The notes beneath the pieces were generated by a model. That model did no database searches. It saw only the letters and a program-made list of their open reading frames with translations, and was not told the DNA's origin. Of a stretch of 64,000 nt of DNA, positions 48,420 to 60,785 are shown piece after piece. The stretch spans positions 1 through 64,000 of the forward strand of contig JAODUP010000470.1 of assembly GCA_025642065.1 (NCBI GenBank). The letters are read 5' to 3'. This stretch comes from Paralvinella palmiformis (Eukaryota; Annelida; Polychaeta; Terebellida; Alvinellidae). The position numbers and the translations under genes were made by a program. Position 1 is the stretch's first letter. Each line of letters begins with the position of its first letter.

Positions 48420-50350
48420 TCCTATCTACCAGGCAACGGGTAGGTATCTTTCGTTCGGTTGTTATAAGGTCCAATGTTGGAAATGATCGTAAACCTTCAT
48501 TAATCATCACTAGTACCTAGATGGCTTTGTTTATGACCTTGTGGTAACAATAATGAAAACAGACGCCGATTGTTGTAAAAAAATCTCATCTATATCGGGA
48601 TTATCAATGATTCATTGCGTGTGGTTACCAAACGAACAGTCTGAGTCGTTGTAATATAAGAGAATGAGACGAGAGGAACGATCTTTACACCTATCCGTCT
48701 GTTGTCTCGTTGTTCGATGTATCAATAGTTGGACTCTTTCGACCTTTATTCGCCAATATTATGTCGTTCACAGATCAACTATCTCTGTTTTGTTTACGAC
48801 AGCCAATAAGAACATTACATCGATGGAACGCCATTTCTGTTGATAATCAGATGTCTATAATGTGCTCTATTTTTATGTTATTATTGATGGCTCTTAATTT
48901 TTGTAGTAACAATAGCAGCAAGACCAGCGGTAGTAGCAGTAATAGTAGGAATAGTAGCAGCATTAGTAGCAGTACTAGTAGTCGTTATAGTTGTTGTTGT
49001 TTCATTTTTATTTTCTAAGTTTTCTTACACGTTTTTAAGATAAGAAAGACAAGTGTAGCTGGAGTTATCTTCAAGGTGTTCTCGTTACAGACTAATATAG
49101 TATCTTGAGATAACGAATACAAACACACTTTTATGCCACAAAATGGCCGAATGGATTATTAATGTTAATGTAAGTGACCAGGTTACGGCTCAATAAAAAA
49201 ACGTCTCTATGTTCCCGTTAAATTGAAATATAGAAATAAATTTAGTTACCGGCGAATATCTGCACAGGATATTTTTGGTGAAAATTAGTAGTTAGGTAAT
49301 CTACTTCAATAGGCACAAACACATCGTTCTACGGGAATAAGGATTGATTTTGTAGTTAAATAAATATGTTTAATATAATGGCTAAATCTAAATCAGTGTG
49401 TATCAGGCCAGTATAATTGGCTTATGACATAAAGATGACAAATAAAGTAGCTCCATATTCATATAATTTAGTAACTTTAAGAATGCCAGACATCTTTAAA
49501 CGGTCGGTATGTCTGTCATAAAATGTTTTATTTGATATTCTAATTGTGCATTTTTATAAATTGAATACTTTTTTGTTGTAAAACAAACTGCATTCTTCTT
49601 AGACTTTCAATCGGAATAAAATGGACTTTAAAAGGGCTATATATATTTTGTTACTGATATGAGTTAAAAGGTAATTCCAAGAAAAATACTGGTAAATAAT
49701 CAGAAACTTTGTTGTTTGATTAATAAATTTGGCACTCATCTTTCTGGACGAAGATCCATTTATAACAAAATATTTGTCTTAGAAAAGCTAACATTTCGTA
49801 TGAAGTGATCTGATTATTAGATATTTTGTTTTGTTGTTTTTAAGACGCGGAATCAGTTAATTGAATCAGTAAAATTTGAATTTGTCGTTGAAAATAATTA
49901 ATCTTTATTAATCAATGTGCCATATTTGATATCTAATTATCGGGAATCATGACGATTGTCTATCATCATCTCTCATAATCTTTGTTATATGAGTGTTTGC
50001 TTTGTCCATCAGTTGGTTTACGTCAGGCATTTGATCCAGAATTGACTTCTTAGAGAAGGAATTGAAAAGGCTGAGGCATTTAAATGGCAGACATCGGGAT
50101 CATTTCAAGTCTGGAACTTGAATTGATGGTCAATTCCAAATTCCAAGATTTTGAATTGATGAATTTGGAATTGAAATTAGAATTAGTCATATCAAGAACA
50201 TAATTTACCATTTAACAAAGTAATTAAGTAGTGACATTATTTGTTGTTAAGATTTTACCCTTGAGGTATATGGACATAATTGAATAAAAAGGCCTAACAA
50301 TGATTTCTGATATACACGACAACACAAAAAATTAATAATAGTAATTATAA
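48420..50350. other. Intergenic DNA, no gene seen
   Basis: 48900-49000 is rich in AGC/AGT triplets and gives a serine-rich frame that I do not accept as a gene. The rest is AT-rich unique sequence. Confidence 0.4.

Positions 50351-50352
<2 letters not shown>

Positions 50353-50420
<68 letters not shown>
50353..50420. repeat. (TA)n microsatellite
   Basis: About 34 uninterrupted TA units. Confidence 0.98.
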
Positions 50421-50424
<4 letters not shown>

Positions 50425-51740
50425 ATGTATGTGCCTGTGTGTATGTCTGTGTGTTTGTTAGGAAAACTTGGAAACCTGGACATCTAGAGATTAACCATGA
50501 CACTCGGCATACAGCTAATCCCTGCGGGACCCTCTGAAAATCTTCCGGCCGAATTTAGTTGACTGACCCACAAACAACAAACAACCATTTATTTGTTGTA
50601 ATCCACTGAATGATATGATTGTTGGACGATAATTACCACTGAATCCTGGATACCTGCGATATGTTTGTGAAGGTGTTCAGTCCATTCATGTATTGAGACT
50701 TGTGGTATTAAAGCCAATCGTTGGTGACCAGTTGAAGATGACCAGTTGTTGACGATGGTTCAATTCTGTTTCGTACAGATCTCAGATCTTTCTACTGTTT
50801 TGTCAGCAGTCTGTGACCTTTGTTGTTACTGGATCACATGACTTCCGTTTTTATTCGAGGCACAACGCGATGCAGTTAATATTCGAACACATTAGTATTC
50901 GAACTGTGATGAGATCGCCATTTGACCAACAACTGACTTTCCGATAGCATGTTTATCTCAAAACTTCAATCCTGAAATATATATAAACGAATATAACGTG
51001 ATGTATAGTATGTATATTTATATATAATGCGACTGTCACAATGATAAAGGCATATTATGTCGTCAAACAACAGCAGCAACGGCAACAGCAGCAGCAGAAA
51101 GAAAAAAAACACCGACTCCACCACCACTAACAACAACAATAACAACACACAACTGTCATCAGTATAACTGCCGAAGCTGATCTTCATCGTTTTTATTGGG
51201 GCATCCCTTATATAATGATTGTAGGAGGAATATATTCCTAGAATAATAAGCTGATGATTTTTATGTAAACCATTATCTAGTTTTGTCACAAAATGGCCAT
51301 TGATACTGATTTGCCGTAAAACAACATTCATTCATTCATTCATTCAGTACATCTGCCATTAATGACTTGACAACGATGGTTGATTGTGATTTATTTTTGA
51401 TTTGATTTAAGGGATATACGAAATATAAAATGACTGTTATGTGTTAGAGTAGTAGTATTGTTGTATTTATGTCAGGGTTGTGTTGAAACACTGCTTCAGA
51501 TGTTGACGCTATTATAAGTCATATAAACAAGCATTGCAGATTAACTCGTGTTGTTTCACATGGTTATGTCCGAGTTAGTCACACAGCCAGAAATCGTGCA
51601 TGGCTTGTTTATGACACCGTCGTTTTAACTACAGCTCCAAACGATCCTGGTTGGTTAGCAGTCGGATGATAAGAAGCCAATTAAAATAACGCATGCGTTA
51701 GTAGACATAAAAACGCTACATGCTGACCCCCGATCGACAG
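50425..51740. other. Intergenic DNA, no gene seen
   Basis: 51068-51165 holds CAG/CAA/CCA triplet repeats and a short A run. No gene seen. Confidence 0.4.
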
Positions 51741-51741
51741 T

Positions 51742-52110
51742 GAGCTCCGGTGGCCTAGCGGTTAAGCACTCGGCACTTGGTGCCAACGGTCACAGGTTCG
51801 AAACCCGTAAGAGGTCGAAACTTTTCCAGGGATTAATTTCTCGGCTCACTACATCGTGGGTGGCCGACCACGTTAAATGGCGCTGATGTTTCCACTGAAT
51901 TATTTAAAATAAAGGGGGACGTTAAAACCCCCCCGAGGACGTAAAACACTCTGGCAGTGACCACCTTCGGGGTATTTCGGCTCCATCTTTCCGTACTGCT
52001 CCCCTGTGAGTGGTGGTGGAGGAGGTTTCTCAACCACTCCAACATAGAGGCTGTGCTGATTAAGCGACAGCCTGGGGATTCTCCCCGAACAACAGAACCA
52101 ACCCGATCGA
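51742..52110 (+). mobile_element. tRNA-derived SINE, second family
   Basis: The head has a clear A box (TGGCCTAGCGGTTAAGCACT) and B box (GGTTCGAAACC) but imperfect acceptor and T stems. The body of nearly 300 bp contains GGGGGACGTTAAAACCCCC, near 51915, which can pair as GGGG/CCCC. It shares no body with the 37.8 kb SINE. The 3' end near 52110 (AACAGAACCAACCCG) resembles the CCAACC-type tails of molluscan SINEs, from memory only. Confidence 0.65.
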
Positions 52111-52424
52111 CATAGGGGATGACAAACGTGGCATTAGACGTAGATCAAAGGTCGAAGTATGGAATTAGGAGTTGGCTGAGGTATAGAAGAAAACTATAAT
52201 TTAAAAAGTGGCCCACCTATAGACGTGGTCAAATTACAGAGGGGTTTGGAGTTGGGGATTTGACTATATTCTAATTATGCTATGTATTATACAGACTTTA
52301 CCTGGCACACATCATGATTATAATTATGATTACTTTACAATGTAATCGTAATCGATTACATTCAAAATTAATGTAAACGTAATCGTATTTATGGTATTCT
52401 CAAGTAATCGTATTCCAATCCCGC

Positions 52425-52490
52425 CCTTAGAAATCTGCCTCACACCACCGCGTTACCAGCTAAGCCATCTAGACACCTAATGTGAAGAAA
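52425..52490 (-). mobile_element. Decayed SINE head
   Basis: On the minus strand TAGATGGCTTAGCTGGTAAC then GCGGTGG is a good A-box half of a tRNA-like head. The B box has decayed to GGATTGGAATAC. Confidence 0.4.
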
Positions 52491-53475
52491 TCAATTGACC
52501 ATAATTGAGAAAATGAGTGAGAGAATGAGTGAGTGGATGAAGAAGTGTGTCAGTGTTTGCTTTATGTCCATTATACCGTTCAGTTTTTGTCAACTATACA
52601 TCTATTGTGTACCTACTGATTCGACAATCGCGTGTCCTACTTTAGACACAGACCAATCAGTGACACTTTGTTCTGTCGTCAGAAGACACCGGGCACTAAT
52701 CTCTACGACCACCTGTCGTGTCTGTCTCTAAAGGTCCGAAAAATCTTCTCAGATTCCTCTCTAGTTCCAGATAATTGTCGATGCTTTGGTTAACAGAGGC
52801 GGTAAGATGGTACCGGGGTGGGGGGGGGGCGCTTTGTATCGGGAGGAAACTAGGGAACCTGGTATCTTGGGGTGGGGTGCTTTGTTGAGTGGGAAACGAA
52901 TTGTATCCTGGACAGCATGGAGTTAATCCATCAACAGTAGCAGGTGATCGATTATTTAGCATCTAGAACTTTTAAATGTCTTATGGTCAATGACTTTTCT
53001 CTTGTTCTGAACACGATTCTGTTAACTTCGTAACTGCCATTGACTCAAATAAGTACAGTTATAAATATAACTACAGGGGTATTGACCTAAAGGGAAAGAA
53101 CTGTCATAATGCTGATATCAATGGTATTGGTATTAGATGTCAAGGTTATGTTAAACGTAGGTGAGGCTTTGCTACACAGAAAAACGTCTAACCCACAATC
53201 ACATGCACGCAAATAGTAAAACCCTAGCGAATGAATTTAATTATTTTATTTTATAAGCCATTTAAAACACGACAATGGCTACTGTTAATGATCAAAATGG
53301 TAATAAAACTACAAATCTCAACGTTTTTCATCTTTATCAAATACTCGATGGCGTTTTTTGGAGAAAGAAGTGGCCAAAATTACTAATGGTATCTTACCAC
53401 CTCTTGTTCCCTTAATTCAAAACCACCATGGCTCATTAGAGAATGCTTGACTAAGCGCATCAGATATTATTAATA
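52491..53475. other. Intergenic DNA, no gene seen
   Basis: A G run lies at about 52820-52829. No supported gene. Confidence 0.4.
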
Positions 53476-53479
53476 TAAA

Positions 53480-53885
53480 AAACAACTGTCACTGTTGTCG
53501 GGTTTTCTTCTGGCTATGATCAACCTGGTGTTTGTCCTTTGATCAAGAAGTGCTCACTGGTTTCTGCTGAATTAAGAAAAACATCCTCATATCTCTAATC
53601 TGTCGTCGTCTTTGAGACGGTAAAAATGTTGTTTCCCTTAGACCTAAGAATATCATTAAACTAAACTGCTTGTGAGAGCCAGCTTAGTCTGTTTACAAGA
53701 TACCAGCATCGTACAACTCTCCTATGTGTATAGGATTATACACTCGGTTCGACGAACAAGACGTACTATGCATTATTATTGGCTTTTATGGGTGCCTTTG
53801 AAGCATTAGACCATGAAATCCTCATACGACTAGTATGTCAACGATTTAGTATCAAGGCTCTATGCAGGCATGGTGATAGTTATTA
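53480..53885 (+). mobile_element. Decayed CR1/L2-like LINE fragment
   Basis: Weak plus-strand traces in order: CPLIKKCSLVSAELRK (about 53540), where the family usually has a P-KK-S-D--EL-NYRP stretch, then LLLAFMGAFEALDHEILIRL (about 53776-53835), where the family has LLDLSAAFDTVDHEILL, followed by CQRFSIKALC. The catalytic Asp is replaced (AFEALDH). Several frameshifts. Confidence 0.6.
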
Positions 53886-54039
53886 ACCTTAATCGGCATC
53901 TGACATAAACATTAACATTGCTTATGACAGAATTAAAAAATACAATAACAACATATAAACGTGTATTAGTCGAGGATTTTTGTAGAGAAGACTAACAAAT
54001 TCGGGTTAAATAGATTTTTCTTTCCATATTTGGCTTACT

Positions 54040-55145
54040 ACTAGAGAGATGTTGGGATGTTTATTATGGATTTTGATCACAAGGGATATTATGCTGCGGT
54101 TGAGAAAGTTACGTTTTCTGTGCTTGGAGACTACATTTCCCGGTCCCCGCATTCAAGAAAGGTTGATCTAGAGCTGTATATTCCGTGCACTATTTGCGTC
54201 TTTGGGGGCACGCCGTTTAAGTGTTTGGCCTGGTTATCCAGCATTTAAATGACTGTAGAGACACAGTACGCTCTTAAAGCATGTACTCCTGACTCAGGAA
54301 TAGAAACACTGCATGGCATCTCGAGCAGTGGCATTGGACACAGCTCGTGTGGTTGGTGTGTTTTATATAACAAATTTAGTTGTATATATAATTCACCTTA
54401 GTTGTTTGTGGGAATAGAATTATCTTTCCTAGGTCCTGTTATGTCCAGTCTGTACTATGTCATTCAAGGCTAACTTTAGTTTTCTTGTCATTAATAAAAC
54501 CCTATATTATAATTATAGTTTGTATAGCAGACATTAGGTCTGATTTGAAAATGTTAATATATAGAACGGCAATTCCGCCATAACGGTCTGCTAAAGCGCC
54601 GATGTAAATTGTTATAATAGTGACGAGTAGGTCATCGTTTTTATTGGATTTGTATGTTTATGAGGTATTTGACCCTGCATGCAGTAAATATCACAAGGCA
54701 TATTATGCTGCGGTTGAGAAAGTTCCGTTTTCTATGCGTGGAGACTATATTTCCCGGTCCCTGCATTCAAGAAAAGTTGATATAGAGCTGTATAATCCAT
54801 GTACTATTTGCGTACTATTTGTAGCAGGAATAGTACGCTTTTAAAGCAGTATAAGTACTCCTGACTCAGGAATAGAAACACTGCATCGCATCTCGAGCGG
54901 TGGCATTGGACACGACTCGCGCGGTTGGTGTGTTTTATATAACAACTTTAGTTGGATATAAAAGTCACCTTGGTTGTATGTGGGAACATAATTATCTTTC
55001 CTAGGTCCATTTTGCACTATGACATTCAAGATTAGCTCTAATCTGCTTGTCATAAATAACATTTGAAACGTCCAGAGTTTGAATTCACGGTTCTAGATTC
55101 TCCTCTGCCTGTGCCTTATTATACACAGCTAAAACACACACACAC
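54040..55145 (+). repeat. Dispersed repeat family F1, copies C and D in tandem
   Basis: The block TATTATGCTGCGGTTGAGAA occurs at 54087 and again at 54701, a spacing of 614 bp. The blocks ACTCCTGACTCAGGAATAGA and GCATCTCGAGC are likewise repeated (about 54283 and 54858). The second unit ends with CGTCCAGAGTTTGAATTCAC and TTATACACAGCTAAAACACA, then a short (CA)n to 55147. The first unit lacks the 3' end, so this is a tandem dimer with one 3' terminus. Confidence 0.8.
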
Positions 55146-55146
55146 A

Positions 55147-55292
55147 CAGTTAATCTGTAATATCAGGTAATATATATATGTATATATTACCTGAAATATT
55201 CAGGTAACAGGTCCATTGCTAACTGAGAGTTAATACAGATTACCTGAACATTTCAGGTAATATACATAACACCTGATTATACAGATTAACTG
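55147..55292. mobile_element. 146-bp miniature element with 22-bp inverted ends
   Basis: The ends 55147-55168 and 55271-55292 are inverted repeats beginning CAGTTAATCTGT and match at 20 of 22 positions. Inside, CAGGTAATATATA and its complement form a further hairpin (55164-55193), and CCTGAA...TTCAGG pairs recur. There is no coding capacity. It lies exactly between the (CA)n tail of F1 and a (TA)n tract. The structure fits a MITE or a foldback; no target duplication can be resolved in the simple repeats. Confidence 0.65.
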
Positions 55293-55293
55293 T

Positions 55294-55297
<4 letters not shown>

Positions 55298-55336
<39 letters not shown>
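55298..55336. repeat. (TA)n microsatellite
   Basis: TA units directly downstream of the miniature inverted-repeat element. Confidence 0.95.
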
Positions 55337-55339
<3 letters not shown>

Positions 55340-56390
55340 TATATATTGACAATCGATTAATTCAGTAACTGGTTGTTGTGATCTCCCAGAAGCGTTTTAT
55401 AATTGTGTTATAAACGATAATTAGTTATTTATTTTGATGGAATTCTTGGTGTTGATGTGGAAATGAAATCTTTTTGACATACATTTATGGAGGTATGTAA
55501 ATCTTTACGTCTGTCTTATCTATTATGTTAAGCGGCTTACAGTAATCTTCTTATAGATGATATAAGATGCTATACACAATTTCTATATTATTTTTGTATT
55601 TTTTTACCTGGCACAGTTCTTATAAATTTAAAAGAAAAGTTTTTTATTATAAAACATCCCAAAGCTATTCTCGCTAGTAATCAATGCTATATCATGTGCA
55701 CGTATAACACAAAGGGACAGGCTCCAACTACTTGGTATATAGATCGGAATAATTCTGGCTTATAAATTAAATTCGACATTTTAGACACCTTTATCTCATT
55801 TTTACGCTCTTTTAAATAACCTTTTTTTGCCAAATATAGTGAGATATATAGGTGAGACACGGTGCCAGATTTAGACTTGGTAAGGCGATAACCTGTTTAT
55901 ATAAAATTGCCATTTTAAAGCTAGACATTGAACATGGTATTACATATAAAGTCATATAAAATATTAAAAGCCACAAGAGTCAAAATTTTGTGAGGCCCCT
56001 GGAGCTTGTTTAGCTTATGGCTAAATCTGGCACTGTTGAGCCTGTAAAACTGTCTGACTTAAAAACAAAAATATATACTGATATTGTGTTTCACGTCCAA
56101 AATAAATTTGGTGTAGAGGTTTGAAATTTTCCCGTTGCTTTGTCATAGGAAGTTGTTTCCTGCTGTATTACTTTCCTGTATATAGATAGATCTGTCTAAT
56201 AAACCATTTTGACAATCGAATATCACTTAGAACTATTCCAGACGCCGACTCCACGCTTACTCATGTGGTGTTCCAACATGGTATATATGCCGGAAGTTGT
56301 TGCAGCTACTATTTACCAGAAAGGAAATTACGGAGGAAATGAGCCGAAATTGAGAACTTTGGGAATTGACAAATGACGAACAAGACAGTT
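55340..56390. other. Intergenic DNA, no gene seen
   Basis: AT-rich; no supported feature before the (TA)n array at 56393-56430. Confidence 0.45.
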
Positions 56391-56392
56391 TC

Positions 56393-56430
<38 letters not shown>
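56393..56430. repeat. (TA)n microsatellite
   Basis: About 19 TA units. The two frames running through it are array translations. Confidence 0.95.
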
Positions 56431-56434
<4 letters not shown>

Positions 56435-56435
<1 letters not shown>

Positions 56436-57325
56436 TCGAGACAGAACATTTATATGAGACAAGCCACAGATCAAGTACTTTGAAGTTGGTGAACAGCATT
56501 AAACTAAAAGGTGTATTCATGATGTATTTAGTGAATTTTCACCTGTATTTGAATAACAGATCGTTACTATTTGTCAAAATACGAATGTGGGAATTGGTCG
56601 TATCATATTATAATGCTTTCGGATCCTAATACAAAATACGAATCTTTGTACCTGGAACGAAATAAGTACTGGTCGAAATCTGAAATAGGAAGAGAAAGCG
56701 TTGCGCGTCATTTTTTAATTCCATTGAATGCAAGTTGATGAATTCCCATTTCAGATCGCGGTTTGTTCAGTTGACGAGTGAAACTGAGTTCTGTCGTAAT
56801 TCATCAAAAGATGGAGGCCGACCGTGATAAGACAGACCATGGCTTGACATTTCTTTATACACCTTATTATATCTGTGAAGTGTTTGAAGAGAACAAGATG
56901 TGGTGGAGTCTGGCCTGTGGCAGTACTTAGTACTACTAACCGTTGTCTGTCTGTCTGCCGGAGGTGGAAATGTCCAGACAATATCTCCTGCGTGATAGAC
57001 ATATTGTGTTGACAAAACTCGGGATTAAATGCTGAGAGAATGGATTGATGCTAGCTAGGAAAGCTCAGCTATAAATAAATACGACGGCTATCTTCCGACT
57101 CACACGCTCCCCCCATACACATACACATTCACACACATAGACACGCACGCTTTCTCGTCTGCGCGCGCGCGCGCGCACACACACACAACCGCGGGCGCAC
57201 ACAAAGTAACAGAGGGCAGAGTGGATCCGACCCAGTACAGTTCTCACTCACTATAATTGTTCATTATATCATAGATGTCTGCTATTCGCTCCATAATACC
57301 ATGTTATTTCACAATTTCCTATTTC
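56435..57325. other. Intergenic DNA with a CG/CA alternating tract
   Basis: 57160-57186 is an alternating purine-pyrimidine tract, (CG)n then (CA)n, able to adopt Z-DNA. No gene seen. Confidence 0.45.
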
Positions 57326-57328
57326 CGA

Positions 57329-57464
57329 AGAATGAACTATATGTTAATAAATCGAGTAGAAATAAAAATATTGTGAAACTTTAAATGCTAACAACAGAAT
57401 GAACTATATGTTAATAAATCGAGTAGAAATAAAAATATTGTGAAACTTTAAATGCTAACAACAG
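57329..57464 (+). repeat. Perfect 67-bp tandem duplication
   Basis: The segment AGAATGAACTATATG...AACAAC at 57329-57395 is repeated without any difference at 57396-57462. Perfect identity in non-coding DNA suggests a very recent slip or an assembly duplication. Confidence 0.95.
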
Positions 57465-57469
57465 CTAGG

Positions 57470-58225
57470 TATTGTTGAGGTATTGTTGTCGTTGTAATAT
57501 TGTAGTTTGTTTTGATGTAAAATAAAAAATAAAAACATTACCTTATATTCCTTATATCTAGTTTTATTGCTCTTTTCCCCGCATCATGAATCATGCTCTC
57601 GTTATATTTTTGTGATGCAGTGTGTCTTCAGTTATAGCTAATCTATCTTATAACCACAGTACCTTACAATCACACGTTTACCTGCTTTATATAATCTGTC
57701 TCGACACTGTCTCGACACTCATCTATCTAATGAAGTCTTTCTTATTGCCTTATACACTTTCTTCAAATTTATCATTCGTTCCTTATACTCCGTCCTACCC
57801 ATTTCTCGAAGTCTTCCCCTATTACATTTCTTAAAAAATTATGAGGTTCTCCTGACGTTCAAATTAATTATGTTTTTTTCCCTATTGGTGCGATTCTGCT
57901 TACGTAATTAGGACGCAAAGTCACAATTACTGGCTGCGAGCTAAAATAAAATCTCGGTAGCGAAAACAAAGAGTATTGTCTTAGTGAATTAGGGAGATAA
58001 TTGTCATTTAAGTGAGTCATTGAAAATATGGAGTTAGTTCGTGAAGTAGCCACCATCGACTGTATGATAAACCAAGGCATGTAATAATGAGGTAAAGCTG
58101 TACTCAGGTAGGAACACACACACACACACACACACTTGTTGTCGCAGTACACGTTTGTGTGTGTATATATATGTGTGTGTGGCGTGTGTGTTCGTGCGTT
58201 GCTGCCCCAGTACATCCGCGTGGGT
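57470..58225. other. Intergenic DNA, no gene seen
   Basis: (CA)n at 58116-58134 and a TG-rich patch at 58154-58198. No gene seen. Confidence 0.4.
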
Positions 58226-58229
58226 GTTG

Positions 58230-58510
58230 CTACCTCAGTACAGTTCTCCGTCATTATAATCGGGGGTAGGAATTTTGATCTGTTCGTCGAGATCAGGAAC
58301 TGTGGTGTTGAAATATTCTGATGTATGGGTTTCTTTGAAACCACAGCAAGTTACTGCGGACTTTAAACTCTAAACTGCACCACACGCACGTGGTTTTACT
58401 GCAAACTAGTACTTGTATGTGCTTCAGCTTTATACGTAGCCTATATACAACCGATTCCCTCTGGGCATGACACGTTAATCACCTACAACAAGTCTATTAG
58501 CTATTCCCAA
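58230..58510 (+). repeat. Dispersed repeat family F3, copy B
   Basis: GGTTTCTTTGAAACCACAGC, ACCACACGCACGTGGTTTTA, TTATACGTAGCCTATATACA and GGGCATGACACGTTAATCAC align with 29945-30190. The copy runs into (TA)n at 58519 and (GT)n to 58625. Confidence 0.65.
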
Positions 58511-58518
58511 TAGACTGA

Positions 58519-58521
58519 AGA

Positions 58522-58585
<64 letters not shown>

Positions 58586-58625
58586 GTGGGTATGTATGTA
58601 GTGTGTGTGTGTGCGTGTGTGTTAA
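58519..58625. repeat. Compound microsatellite (TA)n(GT)n
   Basis: (TA)n to about 58549, then (GT)n with TATG interruptions. Confidence 0.95.
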
Positions 58626-58629
58626 ATAG

Positions 58630-59040
58630 TTTTATTAGCTGTGAATTGTCAATTTTGATTCTGGGTTGTTTTGTCGAATTCATGGAAGAAGGCAAAAATA
58701 AAACAGTAAAGGACAAAAGTTATTGTTCATTTGTGTTTTTACATGTTTAGAATGTGTAATATGTTCTCGAACTAAACGATCTGTTTAGCTATGTGCACCA
58801 AATAATAAAATATGCATTCTTTGGAACATAAATCAACCAATGTTCAGATCAGAGCATTAATTAACCATATATCTGTCAAAGAGGATAAAAACTCTTGTGT
58901 AAAGTGAAGGACACAAAACTATTCCCAATTTATTGCAGGGAATTGGTGATAACATTCCTGTTAAAAAAAACAATTATCTGTTTTTAACCGTCTGATTTCG
59001 TATGTGAATGTAACAAAAACTACTGGAACATCAAAATTCA
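58630..59040. other. Intergenic DNA, no gene seen
   Basis: No supported feature. Confidence 0.4.
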
Positions 59041-59044
59041 GTGT

Positions 59045-60240
59045 GTTTCTTTGTGTCCTGATATTTTTTTATTCTGATACTTTTCGTGTCCTGATATTGT
59101 TTGTTCTGATACTTTTCGTCTTGATGCTTATTGTCTTGATACATTTTCAACCCGATTATGTTGCCTTTTGTTCGTTATCTACTATCCTGTTACTTTATTT
59201 ATATTACTGTTTCGTGACATTAGTAAAAAAATGTTTTACTCTTGATGTTGATTTGCAACTTTGGTCTCGGCGTTTTTTCTTCACTGTGATGTTATTGTTA
59301 TTTTTTTAATGTGATATTGGTGCCATTTTTAATGTGATATTGGCGTCGGTTTTTAATGTGATGTTGATTTTGTTTTGAACTTAGAAATCGATTTTGTTTT
59401 GAACTCTGACATGGTGTTGTTGTTTTTGTTGTGTTTTTTAGGGGGGGGGGGGCTACGATATCAGTGTTGTTTTTATTGCGATACTGGTGTTGTTTCTTCA
59501 GTACGATGTTACTGTTTTTTTTCTGTGATATTGGTGTTTTTTTAATATTATATTGGTGTTGTTCTTAATGTGATATTGGTGTTGTTTTTTATTGTGATAT
59601 TGATTTTGTTTTTACTGTGATATTAGTATTGTTTTTACTATGATATTAATGTTGTTTATGACGGTGATATTGGTGTTGTTTTTGACTGTGATATTGGTTT
59701 GGTTTTTGACTGTAATATTGGTGTTCTTATTTACTGTGATATCGTTGCTTTTTTACTGTGATATTGGTGTTGATTTTGCTTGTGATTTTGGTGTTGTTTT
59801 ACTATGACAATGGAGTTGTCTTTGACTGCAAAATAGGTGTTGTTTGTGACTGTGATATTGGTGTTCGTATTTACTGTGATATCGGTGATGTTTTAACTAT
59901 GCTATTGGTGTTATTTCAAAACCGTGATCTGGGTAGTCCTCCCTTGATGTGATATTCATACTAGATTTTTTATTCACCATGAACTTGGCGTTTGTTTGTC
60001 AAAAAGGGTCTTATCAGCTATTTTATCATTGCGATATCAGTACTATTTTGTCTCGACGTGTTTTTATCACATATACCTTGGCGTTGGTCTTTCGCTGTGT
60101 ACTTGGCAATTTTTATGTTACGAGTGGTCTGGCAGTTGTTTTGTAGGTGTATCCAATTTGGTCTCGAAGTTATTTTACCATCGAGGACTGAGCAGTTGTT
60201 TTCTTAACTTGGTCCTGGCGATTATTTTCAGATTTGGAGC
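59045..60240 (+). repeat. Degenerate minisatellite, GTGATATTGGTGTTGTTTTT type
   Basis: About 1.2 kb in which a core GTGATATTGGTGTTGTTTTT recurs at roughly 20-26 bp, with many variants (TGTGATATCGTTG, TGCGATACTGGTG, GACTGTAATATTGG). The best units are at 59300-59760; the ends are more diverged (CCTGATACTTTTCGT near 59070; TGCGATATCAGTAC near 60030). One strand is strongly T- and G-rich. Valine/Leu-rich frames here are not genes. Confidence 0.85.
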
Positions 60241-60492
60241 TGTTTTGTGACAGCTCTGTCGGCTTCTAGAAATGTGATTTTCTACCTACAGGAACCGTCT
60301 TGACAAGAAAGATGCCGACAATTTGGGAAATCATTCAATTGTTAGAACTGATTAAAAAGAGGAAATCAGACCGTTGGGGAAAGGATTATTGTTTTATGGC
60401 TGGCAATAATTGAGTAATATTTCTTGCTGCCAAATGCTCCTCTGTTCGATGTCCTATTTTTGTAAATTGCTTGTATTGCTCCGAAAATGTGG

Positions 60493-60497
<5 letters not shown>

Positions 60498-60574
<77 letters not shown>
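60498..60574. repeat. (AAT)n/(ATT)n palindromic microsatellite
   Basis: A (TAA)n block (60498-60541) is followed immediately by a (TTA)n block (60542-60574), so the two halves are reverse complements and can form a long hairpin. Confidence 0.9.
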
Positions 60575-60575
<1 letters not shown>

Positions 60576-60785
60576 CGCGTCAAAAGATAGGAGTAGCTTA
60601 CTTTTTTAATAGAAGTATTGCTCTTAAAAGAGATGTCTACTTTCGATAATCTTATAGAAATAGCAATTTCACAGAAATATTATGTTTAAACAGGCACAAT
60701 GATCATGAAGATACATAATCAATAAGGAATATATTGCTAATGAAAATGTACACTCACATGCAAGCATGGAAACACACACAAACAC

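Noticed and set aside
48710..49018. A Ser-rich 102-codon frame
   Set aside because: It starts at TTG, the serine part comes from AGC/AGT triplet repeats, and no domain is present.
51742..51820. A tRNA gene
   Set aside because: The acceptor stem fails to pair and the sequence continues into a long SINE body with no terminator-like T run.
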